Of a stretch of 64,000 bases of DNA, positions 28,401 to 37,267 are shown piece after piece; position 1 is the first letter of the stretch; each line of letters begins with the position of its first letter. The DNA comes from a virus. The notes beneath the pieces are model-generated. The model did no database searches and was not told the DNA's origin. It saw nothing but the letters and a program-made list of their open reading frames with translations. The translations under genes and the position numbers were made by a program. The stretch is taken from positions 1-64,000 of IMG/VR virus record IMGVR_UViG_3300006752_004097. One strand, written 5' to 3'.

Positions 28401-31400
28401 ATTGCTAACTTAGGTGTATTAATGGAACTATCTACAGCATCTCCGTACTTAACAATAGTTGCTAATACTTCTCCGTCACTGCTGATTCCAAATTGTGTAC
28501 CAAATTCATATAAATTATTATCTTGTATTGCACTGTCGTCACCAATAATAAAGCCTGTGTCGTTTGGTAAGTATCCATTCAGATCAAGACCTTCAGTGAT
28601 TGCTGTCCAATTAGATTCATTCCACGCACCTGCAATAATATTTGTTTGTGCTTGCCAAATTTGTTCAAGATATTTTACATACTCGCCGGTTTTATAAGTT
28701 ACAGTTGTACTGAAATCACCTTTGTAGTCTACATCTTGTCCTAAAATCCAACCTTTTGTTTTGTCGTATTTTATAACATTAATTCTACCTGGTTGTGCAA
28801 ACGTTCCGTTACCTTTGCTTAACAAGTATGCAGTATAAGTTCCATCATTGTGTGTAACCATTTCAACTGATGCACCTAAATGTCTACTACTTGCCGCATC
28901 TGGCATAATGTAAATGTTATGTAAATTATAGAAGTTACTTGCATTTCTTTCGTAGATAGCATATGCACCTTGTCTTGTTAATGCACTTGCTGTACCAGAT
29001 GAGTTTGCAGTAATATTGTAAACTCTTTCCCAGTCGTTATTAGTATTACCTGGAGGATTTGCATCTCTTGGAATACCTGACTGTTCTACACTGTCAAAAA
29101 TCCAGTATTCAAACCCTTGTAATGTTCTTGTTGAACCTGGTGTTAAGTTTGTTCCTCTATCTACAACAATAATTGGACCTGCTGTATTTGATTCTAAATG
29201 TCTTGTGTTAATTGTACCCATGAGTCTTACAACGCCTACGCCTTGTGACCCACCGTCAATGCTTATACTTGTAATGTCGCTGTTATCTGAACCAAACTTC
29301 CAAGTACCGTTAACATTTTTAACCCATAGTCTGCAAGTATTAAACAGTTTTTCTACTCCTGCAACTTCTGCCGTTGCAAGTGTGTCGTTGTCTTGTACTG
29401 TATCTCCAACAATAGGAATAAAAGGATTACCGTAATTAGGGTTGAAGTCAGCATCACCTGGTGTTGGCGAACCTCTATCATCAAATGCTGTAAGATTTAC
29501 TTCAATCCAACCGTTCCAAATATCATCAATAGTATGTTCTGTTCTGTTTAGATAGTCGTGTGTTATCTCTGGACTTATTACAGCCGGATCTTGAATTAAA
29601 TTATCAGCAGTTGCATATTCATTAAAGAAGAAGTTAAATGTATTTCCTATTACAAGACTACTTGTTAAAGTTGCTGGTGCTCTAAATACCCATTTGTCAG
29701 AAAGTACATTACCACTATCACCTAAGAATGATAAAGTTTCAATATAACTTGTTACTGTAGGATTCTGGTCTGTTAAATCATCTTGAATTCTAAGTGCATT
29801 TTCGTAATATTTTACACTACGTGATACACCTGTTTTAATAATGTCTTGAATAACAAGGTATGGTTTAGTTTCAATAGTAGTTGTTGAAGTGAAACTTGAA
29901 CTCGGTCCGTCAATTTGCCACCAACCGCCTAATACATTTTCTTCTTGTTGTACTGCTCTTTCAAATGCACCTATTTGAATATCACCAACAAATAATGTAC
30001 CTGTTGACTCAAACAATCCGTTTACATCTTTAACATAAATTAAACTTCTATTATCACCTGTAATGTTTACTTTAGTAACAACTGCAACTGCTGTTGCACT
30101 ACTAATTGTTTCTCCTACACTTGGAATAGCCTGTGTATTGTCAATTAATAATATATCATCAATTTTTTCTACAATAGCATGTTCGCCATCTAAAAACGCT
30201 TTAGTCATTAATGGATCATTGTTGAACGGTGTTACACCACCTGGATATCTTGTGTTAACATCATTCCATAGTAGTTGTAACTTATCACCTACTTCTGTTC
30301 CATCGTATTGTCCTTTAGGTGCTCTAATTAACATGTGATCTGTTAATTCTTCAGGGAAACTAAAATTACCTCTTAATATAAAGTATAAGTTGCTGTACAC
30401 ATTATTTTCTAATGTACTAACAAGTGCTTGTAAATGCGAGTTAAATGTTTGATATTCTAAACTTAAATCTTGTGGCTCAACTGTTGTTTTTGCTTTCCAG
30501 TACTGGTTTGTAAATTTTACAATATCTTGTTGTACGTAAGTGGTAGCACTATTAAAGTCGCCTTTGTAAAAGGACTTAACATTAGAAGCATACGGAATAC
30601 CAACAACTAACCATTTACCGTCTGTGGAAATATTTGTACTTTGACCGAAACTGTTTAACCCAGCAGTCATAAAGTCTGTTGGAGCCTCAAGTATTTGAGA
30701 TTGTACAGCCTTAAGATTTTCTGATGCTCTAAAGTAAATGTCTACTCTACCATTTGTTGAGTCTTCACTCGATGGTACACCAATTGGAATAATGCTGTTA
30801 GTTGCATTTGCACTAATACTTGTTCCAAAGTCTCTATCGTCAGTACCTAAAATACCTTCAATACTGTTACTAAACATTTGTTGCGTTTGTGCATATTTGT
30901 TTTTATTTTCTACAACTGCCCATCTGCCATTTTCGTCTTTGTCAACCCAAACTCTTTCGTTGTTGCTAACATTGTCTCTTGTAATTTTTTCATTAACGCC
31001 ATTAAGATCAGCAACCCTTACACTGTTTAACTGTGTAATGAATCCTGAAATCTCTGGTAAGTCTGGTTGTTCTACTGATGTTGTAGCAAAGATAGTATTA
31101 AGACTTGTTCTTTGAACTTTAAAGAATCTATCTACATCACCTGTACCAAGCACACTAATAATATCGTCTTTTACGAACGGAGGTGCTTTACCTGTTGTAA
31201 TCTCTATCATACCCGAACTATCCGAGTTTACAATAGAACTTACTTTGAATGGTGTTTCAGTTTGGCGCAAGACATCCCATGTTTGGCCTTTTTTAGCAAC
31301 CCAAATATATTTTCCTACATCTATTGTGTTAGGATCAAGTCCAAGTATATCATCATAGTTTGTAACTTTAAATTCAGCATCTGCGTCAGCAACATAACCT

Positions 31401-34400
31401 GCTGTCTTGATATATGAATCATCTTCCGGAATATATTTTGTTGGGAACGGAGCATGATCGTAATCGTCTGGTTTACTGTATACCTCTGATGGCTCATATC
31501 TGTAAACAAGATCAGTTAACAACGGATCAATGCTTGGTACTAATTGAAACGGTTGTGGACTTAATCTAAACTTGCCTTCGTCCAGTTTATATTCAATTTC
31601 TTCAAAGCCACCGTTGGCTCCATATTGGCCAACTTTAAATGCCCACTCTTCAAAAAATTCTAAACTTGAGTTTTCTGTATTTGATAAAGCATCAAACAAT
31701 TTACTTAATGAATTTACTGTTCCTTTATCTTGGATATATCCTTGATAGAATTTGTACTGTGAAACATCATCATTAATAATGTTTTCAATATACTTACGTT
31801 TCTGATAACCTGTTAAGTGTTGTGCAATTCGTTGCTGTTCACTGTCAAAGTTATCTGTATCTAAATCATAAAAGTCTGCAAATTGATTTGCTTTATAATC
31901 TAAGTTTGGTACAAGTTCTGCTGTAGGTTTTTCAGGTAATTTATACCAGTCTGTTTCATCAAAGTTTGTAGAACCTGGAATTTTATATTTTGCACTATAA
32001 TAAAATGTTTTATATAGAACTACTGAAGCAATATCATAATCTACATTTTCTTCCCAATCTTTACACACAACATTATCGTATGTAAACCCAGGAATATTTA
32101 AACCACCATTCCAATCAGTACTTCTGTAACCTAATATTTTAATACGTGCTTGTCTGTATCCAGGACCTGGATTATAAATTGTGTCATTGAATACTGTTAC
32201 GTTGTCAATTAAACAAACATGTTCTTTTTGTACAAGTGGTAATTTTAAAAAGTAAATTCCGTCAGCAGTGTTTTTAAGTTTTAATCCAAAATTGTTTTGA
32301 TTACTACGTAATGTATTTGTAAATTCTTCTTTAAGTTTGCCGCCGTCTGCTTTTAATAACGTATAGTCATAAAAGTTATCAAAGATATTATCTACTACTG
32401 AATATGGTCTGCTAAACTGTAGATTAATAGCACTTGGACTTAGAGTAAGTAATGCTCCTTCACTCCAGTTTTGTGTAGTCCAGAATAAAAATTCTCTTGC
32501 ACTTAATTCCCAGTTTTCAATTGTTTCAAGTTCTCTATTAAATCCACTAAAGTCAAAGCCTTGTTTTATTAAGTACTGTTCGTAACCTAATATAAAGTCA
32601 ATAACGTCTTGAGTAGTTCTTAGCATTGTACCGTAATTCAATTTACTTGGAGTACTGTCAAATGCTCGTCTTAGAATTCCTTCTCTGCCACCTTCCATTG
32701 GAAGTTCAGCAAGTTTAACAAAATTTTCATCTGTAATAGTTTGGAAACTTCCTGAATTTTGTACACGGAAAAAGTTAGTAGAAACTCGTATAATTTGTCC
32801 TGCTTGGTAACGTTCTCCTGGTACCCATTCTAAGAAGTTTTCACTAACACCACCTACGTTAACAACTGGGTCAGCGGAACGTTCAATGTGTTTGTAATAG
32901 TCAAAGTATGGTTTGCTTTTGTCATAACCTTTAACAACAAATCCTGCTGTACGTTTTTCAATAATTACACCACTGTAAGAAACAGTGTCAACTGGAGAAC
33001 TTGTGTTTAGAATAATTTTATAATTTTCTTCTGGTACAAAAACGTTTCCTTTATTATTAGGAGTTCTTGAATCAAGTAATAACTTGAATTTATCTTTTTC
33101 AGTAAAGCCACCTATCTTAAATCCAAGTTGTACTTTAAGGCTCTTAATGTTCTCTTTATACGCTTTGTTAAGTTTAGTTACGTCTGCATTAATATAGTTG
33201 AAAATATAGTTAATTAGACCCGCTGTAGTTACACGAGTAGTATCATCTACGGTGTTAGGGAATACTAAATTCTTAGGTTCTAAACGTTTTTCACTTGACG
33301 AATAAACAATGCCGCCTGCTGGGTTACGTTTAATTCTTGCTCTATCAAATCCAACACCTATTACCTTAGCAGGTTGATGAATTAAAAATGCTGTTAGTAA
33401 TGCAAATGGATATTCTGCACTTCTGCGCCATGCAGTTTCTACAGGAGATTCGTCACCAAATACAAATGAGTTATTTGTTTCAGGAACAATAAGTCCTTGT
33501 GCATATCCACATTCATATGGACTTATTAAATTACCTTGTGTGTCTACAGGAATATATTTTGTTAAATCTTTTCTCTTATAATTTGTTTTGTATCTAATAG
33601 GATTATTAGGCTCACGTACTAAACCTTTCTCAAGGTCTTCCCAAAGAATTAAATTTTCTTTTGTGTACGGTGCTGGGCCATATACTGTTTCCCACCAAGT
33701 TGGTTGATCTATGTATCCTAAAACTTTCCATGGAGTTGTGTGCGGAGTATCTGTACTTAGATACTCTTTATAAATTGCTCTCCAATATCCTGGTAACGGT
33801 ATTCCGTCTGGATCAGACATTATAGAATAATTCCATGTAAATGAATTTGCTCTATCGTAGAATGATATATCTGTGTAGTCAGGATCACCTGCAATGCTTA
33901 ACCATTCAACAAAGTCAGTAATAGTAACTTCGTCTGCATCAAGTTTTGTAAATCCTGTGTCTCTTGTTTTATGCCCAAGGAAACTGTCAATATCAAATAT
34001 GTTAATATCGTAACTTACTTTAACATTGTTATAAATTCTTTTTTCAATTTCTAAAAGAATATCATCTCTATAATCTTCGTATGCTTTAGTAACACTACCA
34101 TCATGTCCTTTAATAAGCACACGCGGTGTACTATATGTGTTGTCAGTAAATATTACTGGTTTGTGTAACGGATACAATCCTAACTTTGTTGGTGTAGGTG
34201 GAATAAACGAAGCATCTGTTGATTCGTATTCGTAAATTGTAATAGTGTCATCTATAGCAAGAACAAAATCATTAGTAATTTGAATAAAGCCTTCTGTTGT
34301 AAATGTATAATCTTGACCGTGTAACATCTGTACATTGTTGTGATATACATAAACTGCGTTAGCACTAATTGTTTTTAAGTCAAATGCTGTTGTTAAACTA

Positions 34401-37267
34401 TAAAATTTGTTGCCTGGATCTGTAACAGTAAATTCACGCTTGTTATTAGCACCTGAACCAATCATGTCTGTCCAGTAAAATGCTGTTTGCTTTGATTTTT
34501 CAGACTGCCATTTCTCAATTACTTTATCAGTCAAGTATTGTGCTGATCCGTCTAAGCCTAATTTTTCTGAAATATCTACTACTGCTCTTTTAAATTTTGC
34601 ATATTCTTTTCTTGCAAATCTAAGTGCTTTTACAATATTATAATCTTTGTTTGTAATATGATACAATGATAACGGAATAGCACCCGAGTGCTGTACAAAT
34701 TTTGTACCAAGTTTTGCAAGTCCGCCTAAGTTACGTAAGTTACTTGGTCCTGGAAAAGATCCTTCAAACCCTTTAACGTTACTAATAATAGTGTTTACAT
34801 GATCAGTTACTTCACCATATGTAAAAGTAGTGATGTTTTCATTAAGTGGGTTATTCTGCAAGTTAATCGGAAACTCGTATTTTCCGTTTTCGTTTTTGTC
34901 TGCTTCACTTGTAGTATGGATTATTAAGTTATCGCCATTTTTTAGTGGAGTAACAAACTGTACATAAGCAATGCCGTTTTGTCTGTTTAATGACCAAGCA
35001 CTTTGTCTTACATTGTTTACAAATACTTGTACATCTAAATTATTTAAATCGCCACTTCTGTCATATACATCAATTGCAAAGGTATTGTTTTGTCCATCAA
35101 CTGTATACTGACGTATAACTTTTTGTATACTGTCTGTGTCTGCTTTTTCCCAACCACTTACATTTGTATAAGTGTTTAGTCCTGTATATTTTCTTAAAGT
35201 AGACGAATCTGTATTTTGTGTATAATCTTTTTGTCCAAGTTGATATGTAAAAGAGTCTGTTAACAAATCAAAGTTAAAAACAATATCTCCACTGTTTTCA
35301 ATATTTCTATAAGTTAACGGTATTCCTATTACAGGATCATTAGCACCTGTACCTTGTTTGTAACTAAACAAACAACTACCTGTAAATGTATTTGCATTAT
35401 ACGTATCAAAACTTACATCAGTGATATCATAAAGATTAAATTTAGGTTTTTGATTTGTTGTTAATTTGTCTTGTGCTTTGATCCACTTAGATCCATTGTA
35501 CCAGTAAATCTTACCTGAGTTTACTGTACCACCTGCAACTAATACTGTTTCATTTTCTAAAGGAGTAGTATCTGTTTCATCTTGCAACGCAATTTGTCTT
35601 TGACCGTTGTGTGTGATAAATTTTACTTTGTAAATTCTACCATTAACTCTGATGTCAGGATCTTTAGTAAACAATACACGCAGTCCTTCAGTAAGTTCAA
35701 CACCGTCAACGTTATAACCTTCACTGCCTTCAATAGTACTAAACACATCACCTGTAAAGTCGTCAATCAAATCAACGTTTGTTTTCTTCATACTACCAAA
35801 GTTATACAAACGTAACCCTGCATTAAATTCAATAATAGGACGTTTAGCACGTTGCGTTTGATCTAACGAAACTTCTGTACCATTTGCTATCGCAGTTTTT
35901 TCAATAGTGTCTTTGTGGAACCATCTGTTGTGTCTACTCCATTGGTTACCGTCAATACTTGCTCTATTGATTGTAATATAGTCTTGTTCTTTAGGATAGT
36001 TAAGTGCTTGACCAAAAGGTAACTTATCAAAGTTTTCTGCATCAAATGGTACAAATATATTTGAACTATATGCTCCAGTAATTTCAAGATCTGCTTTGTT
36101 GATTAGTTGTATAGATTCACCAACACCTTCAACATACCAATATCCTTCGCTGTACTTTGCTGGTGTTACATCACCTAAAAACTCTACTAACATACCATTG
36201 GATAAATCAGTATCTGTTCTTGTTGTGTAAGTTAACTTTTGTAGAATTTCTTTTTCTACATCTATCTCTGTATTTTCTAAAATATTATAAAGTGTAACTA
36301 AGCCTGATGTGTTTACATCATTTTGACTGATATAAAATAATGTATCAGGTGCATCAAGTGGCACTGTAAATTTAAGTGTGCCTTTTTCTACATACACTGT
36401 TGCTGATTCTACACCGTCGGTATATAATGTAGAGATATTATCTCCGTCCTTGAATCCAGTTATACCGCCTTCGACAGGCTCTACTATGTATTCACCTGTG
36501 TCGTAGCCATCGGTGTCATATAATTCTGCTTCAAACTTACCAGATGCCAACACACCTTCAACTGTCTCAGTTATAATCGCTTGTCCTGGAGTAAATGCTC
36601 TATTGGTTGCAAATGCTATTGGGTGTCCAGGTGTATCAATCTCGAATATGTAAGTTTGACCTTTGTAAAGTTTTAGAGTAGGATTTTGTGTTAAACCTGT
36701 TGGGGTAAATTTATACGCTACATTGTCATCATTCTCCTCCACGGATACTTTAAAAGTAGATACAATTTCTTTGTTCTGTCCAAAGATAGGTAATACTTGT
36801 GGTCCTGCTGGAAGCCAATAGTATTCTCTAAAGTTTGTAAACTTATCCCAATCAATATGTGGTTGCCACGCATAATATTCTTGTGCGTTAATTTTACTAT
36901 GATCAGGATTTCTATTACCAAACGCTCTTAGTTGGTTTATGTAATCATTATAGTCTTTGTAAAAGTCAACATTGTCTGCGTTGTCTTTTAAAACAACTGC
37001 TGGTTCTAATTGGTAATTTTGTCTATCGTCTGAAACGTCACTAATATAGTTGTCTGTTGACTGAACTGCTTTTGCGTCTCTACGCCCATAGTATGAATTA
37101 AGTTTTTCAACTTCTCCTGGATTCATAAACTGATCCAGTGTGCTTGTTAAAAACTTTTTATTCGCTGGTGTTCTAAAATACTTAGGTAAGTGACTTACAC
37201 TTGTTCGATTCTCGCTATCGTCGTTTGGACCAATTGGAATATCATTCTGGTCATTATCGTAAGCCAT
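22403..37267 (-). CDS. Giant baseplate/tail structural protein (gene 7 position)
   Basis: The single open frame encodes 4,954 residues, about a quarter of the window. It directly follows gene 6 (TAATG junction, GGAGGTTAC ribosome site), where T4 has the 1,032-residue gp7, so a wedge or wedge-periphery role is likely; homology to gp7 is not shown. The N-terminus (YYGRRDAKAVQ, YYAWQPHIDWDKFTNFREYYWLP) is a type seen in marine T4-like phages. FG-GAP-like repeats lie near residues 2146, 2206, 2797, 2922, 2978, 3038 and 3109. Carbohydrate-binding-like modules lie near 1481, 1736, 2231 and 2846. GxGY...P repeats lie near 3552 and 3914. The end contains IFINGERIEYM and LRRGTFGTG. No transmembrane segment or frameshift was seen. 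Confidence 0.75.
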   Translation of the reverse strand: MAYDNDQNDIPIGPNDDSENRTSVSHLPKYFRTPANKKFLTSTLDQFMNPGEVEKLNSYYGRRDAKAVQSTDNYISDVSDDRQNYQLEPAVVLKDNADNVDFYKDYNDYINQLRAFGNRNPDHSKINAQEYYAWQPHIDWDKFTNFREYYWLPAGPQVLPIFGQNKEIVSTFKVSVEENDDNVAYKFTPTGLTQNPTLKLYKGQTYIFEIDTPGHPIAFATNRAFTPGQAIITETVEGVLASGKFEAELYDTDGYDTGEYIVEPVEGGITGFKDGDNISTLYTDGVESATVYVEKGTLKFTVPLDAPDTLFYISQNDVNTSGLVTLYNILENTEIDVEKEILQKLTYTTRTDTDLSNGMLVEFLGDVTPAKYSEGYWYVEGVGESIQLINKADLEITGAYSSNIFVPFDAENFDKLPFGQALNYPKEQDYITINRASIDGNQWSRHNRWFHKDTIEKTAIANGTEVSLDQTQRAKRPIIEFNAGLRLYNFGSMKKTNVDLIDDFTGDVFSTIEGSEGYNVDGVELTEGLRVLFTKDPDIRVNGRIYKVKFITHNGQRQIALQDETDTTPLENETVLVAGGTVNSGKIYWYNGSKWIKAQDKLTTNQKPKFNLYDITDVSFDTYNANTFTGSCLFSYKQGTGANDPVIGIPLTYRNIENSGDIVFNFDLLTDSFTYQLGQKDYTQNTDSSTLRKYTGLNTYTNVSGWEKADTDSIQKVIRQYTVDGQNNTFAIDVYDRSGDLNNLDVQVFVNNVRQSAWSLNRQNGIAYVQFVTPLKNGDNLIIHTTSEADKNENGKYEFPINLQNNPLNENITTFTYGEVTDHVNTIISNVKGFEGSFPGPSNLRNLGGLAKLGTKFVQHSGAIPLSLYHITNKDYNIVKALRFARKEYAKFKRAVVDISEKLGLDGSAQYLTDKVIEKWQSEKSKQTAFYWTDMIGSGANNKREFTVTDPGNKFYSLTTAFDLKTISANAVYVYHNNVQMLHGQDYTFTTEGFIQITNDFVLAIDDTITIYEYESTDASFIPPTPTKLGLYPLHKPVIFTDNTYSTPRVLIKGHDGSVTKAYEDYRDDILLEIEKRIYNNVKVSYDINIFDIDSFLGHKTRDTGFTKLDADEVTITDFVEWLSIAGDPDYTDISFYDRANSFTWNYSIMSDPDGIPLPGYWRAIYKEYLSTDTPHTTPWKVLGYIDQPTWWETVYGPAPYTKENLILWEDLEKGLVREPNNPIRYKTNYKRKDLTKYIPVDTQGNLISPYECGYAQGLIVPETNNSFVFGDESPVETAWRRSAEYPFALLTAFLIHQPAKVIGVGFDRARIKRNPAGGIVYSSSEKRLEPKNLVFPNTVDDTTRVTTAGLINYIFNYINADVTKLNKAYKENIKSLKVQLGFKIGGFTEKDKFKLLLDSRTPNNKGNVFVPEENYKIILNTSSPVDTVSYSGVIIEKRTAGFVVKGYDKSKPYFDYYKHIERSADPVVNVGGVSENFLEWVPGERYQAGQIIRVSTNFFRVQNSGSFQTITDENFVKLAELPMEGGREGILRRAFDSTPSKLNYGTMLRTTQDVIDFILGYEQYLIKQGFDFSGFNRELETIENWELSAREFLFWTTQNWSEGALLTLSPSAINLQFSRPYSVVDNIFDNFYDYTLLKADGGKLKEEFTNTLRSNQNNFGLKLKNTADGIYFLKLPLVQKEHVCLIDNVTVFNDTIYNPGPGYRQARIKILGYRSTDWNGGLNIPGFTYDNVVCKDWEENVDYDIASVVLYKTFYYSAKYKIPGSTNFDETDWYKLPEKPTAELVPNLDYKANQFADFYDLDTDNFDSEQQRIAQHLTGYQKRKYIENIINDDVSQYKFYQGYIQDKGTVNSLSKLFDALSNTENSSLEFFEEWAFKVGQYGANGGFEEIEYKLDEGKFRLSPQPFQLVPSIDPLLTDLVYRYEPSEVYSKPDDYDHAPFPTKYIPEDDSYIKTAGYVADADAEFKVTNYDDILGLDPNTIDVGKYIWVAKKGQTWDVLRQTETPFKVSSIVNSDSSGMIEITTGKAPPFVKDDIISVLGTGDVDRFFKVQRTSLNTIFATTSVEQPDLPEISGFITQLNSVRVADLNGVNEKITRDNVSNNERVWVDKDENGRWAVVENKNKYAQTQQMFSNSIEGILGTDDRDFGTSISANATNSIIPIGVPSSEDSTNGRVDIYFRASENLKAVQSQILEAPTDFMTAGLNSFGQSTNISTDGKWLVVGIPYASNVKSFYKGDFNSATTYVQQDIVKFTNQYWKAKTTVEPQDLSLEYQTFNSHLQALVSTLENNVYSNLYFILRGNFSFPEELTDHMLIRAPKGQYDGTEVGDKLQLLWNDVNTRYPGGVTPFNNDPLMTKAFLDGEHAIVEKIDDILLIDNTQAIPSVGETISSATAVAVVTKVNITGDNRSLIYVKDVNGLFESTGTLFVGDIQIGAFERAVQQEENVLGGWWQIDGPSSSFTSTTTIETKPYLVIQDIIKTGVSRSVKYYENALRIQDDLTDQNPTVTSYIETLSFLGDSGNVLSDKWVFRAPATLTSSLVIGNTFNFFFNEYATADNLIQDPAVISPEITHDYLNRTEHTIDDIWNGWIEVNLTAFDDRGSPTPGDADFNPNYGNPFIPIVGDTVQDNDTLATAEVAGVEKLFNTCRLWVKNVNGTWKFGSDNSDITSISIDGGSQGVGVVRLMGTINTRHLESNTAGPIIVVDRGTNLTPGSTRTLQGFEYWIFDSVEQSGIPRDANPPGNTNNDWERVYNITANSSGTASALTRQGAYAIYERNASNFYNLHNIYIMPDAASSRHLGASVEMVTHNDGTYTAYLLSKGNGTFAQPGRINVIKYDKTKGWILGQDVDYKGDFSTTVTYKTGEYVKYLEQIWQAQTNIIAGAWNESNWTAITEGLDLNGYLPNDTGFIIGDDSAIQDNNLYEFGTQFGISSDGEVLATIVKYGDAVDSSINTPKLAIYRKVLGHFLFSQVIDAYADGIGYGSSVTVSNDGRFVAVGAPKYSADYVNQGTVFIYESINGTFQQVQHLVGPQGIANEKFGSVVKYGTDRIAVHSAGGDLTSITGFDGGITAFDNGTTLFNTSLIDTGEVFLYELLGNRYVYADKLEFADSKALYFGRTMFINGNHIYVGIPTYSRDDNDSKGTILDYRSTPNTKLWEKIRAERPLVDLSRFKGISLYNKNTNQVTEYLDYIDPAQGKIAGTAETELTFKTTYDPSTYNIATDTTVVKDETMFDTTNNVGKLWWDIDAVRFINPYSNTGNIFTTSNTMNSVFPGTEVEIYEWVESDLLPSEWDEQADTESGLAEGISGTSKYGDNAYSSRRVYDDQAQKFTLYYYYWVRNKKTTPDVPGRTISAADVQELIRDPSGAGLKFATMLDKNEWTLHNLQSSITGDDTILKFAYWNIEETDKNVHNQYKIITDGLETSVPKTDLERKWFDSLIGFDEQGRPVPARELTEKDRYGILNEPRQTMFVNRIEALKQLVERVNISLKQKILIDDFDLSDLETNDPIPTIASRKFDRQIDNDSELQFVPVGRLKQATVSLTIQDGQVLRADVTEQGYGYKTVPTVAITTVSGTGAEVTLTMNNVGQITGATVVKSGTNYAQTDTIRIRPFTVLTTTDTTYENKWSLYEYVGGTVIWNRIKSQRYDVQPYWSYIDWYATGYNSLTKADYVIDETYKLESLQDTFGSIVKINNVGSGGWLLLEKVDSQANVDYTVNYKTIGRQNATIELDKSLYDYSGELIGYDSFGYDDSAFDLQPIDEMRIILKALRDKIFVDELAIDYNKLFFAQMRYILSEQKFVDWMFKTSFIKAKHNIGSLRKDITFNNDFLESYEEYVKEVKPYKSKIREYLSTYEGKDTASSMVTDFDLPPVYSDVAGKIIPQTVRVVDDQLQSALPLDTYPGKHWKDNASFNIKSVDIFDAGTGYENAPGVEFVGGGGTGAKATAYVGGGKITEIKIDNAGQGYVSAPTIVLNGTVADGGTVGKASAIIGNSNLRTTHMTVKFDRVTGTFFITTLAETETFVGTGGKYNFKLKWPMDVKSDQVSVMVDGIEVLPSGYTVSNITDSVGRTHNRSIGQITFTTPPANNSNISIDYKKEISLLTAQDRINLFYNPTTGQLANDLGQLMDGIDYGGVQVKSFDFGGGSGWGTEGWFTGAYDSYDNTYEDEVIRLDGSSISVTLSKPLENGVEYNVYLNGTRIDDPNYPSNPTNPNARTTTLTGDGTTQTIFLDNDGLDINGINSPGADDVLIFRKNTSDGSFVPDPRAYDTLVQGGDLAYASATGINPEDINIDGDGFVTQLTSKGPEEQIPGQVLDTLDMKIYDRVGSGASVIESVAYVGDNSTTVFAYNGIPQSKDALLVKVNNIIKLQSTYTVDYKNKTITMASAPALNERVNILSMSGNGDKILDLDQFRGDGSTIQFVTSVDWREDLNSIVTVDGEKPDYVLETTDSSYDTANKVAITFGVAPGNDAVINFAIYASEAQTFSEIKTDNLIADGSSASYELSTTPFSSLPASHNIIVRVGDNILNAGYNESFTIDSRVEYQLRNWQQPGGTLGADDIIVLLNGNALTYTSDFIFRPANSSVEIFENVAQAGDKLDIFVTTDGDYTITDNILTLDTVPAIDTTIKVTHFSKHDVQEIDRKNYDIITRTTVDFESAADIEYNHLLAGLIKLERQTLDAEYVWIVINGKLQTPSVDYKVTDDRLFVRMAQPLTANDIIEIIQFAETGPTVKKFGWRVFKDMLNRTVYKRLGDNNKYRLVQDLKPFDKEIIVDNPDSMFVPDKTTNTPGVIFINGERIEYMVKDSNSLTQLRRGTFGTGVKDMHETGDEIFDQGFQQTVPYQDKTLINTYIGDGSSTEYSLDWTPTKGVDEFEVFAGGKRLRKRDIAMFDATVAQDSPEGDITAPAEFSVSGNILTLITAPADGVRVTVVRKVGKTWNDSGKTLGKTKNAIAQFLRAEEVDLPK

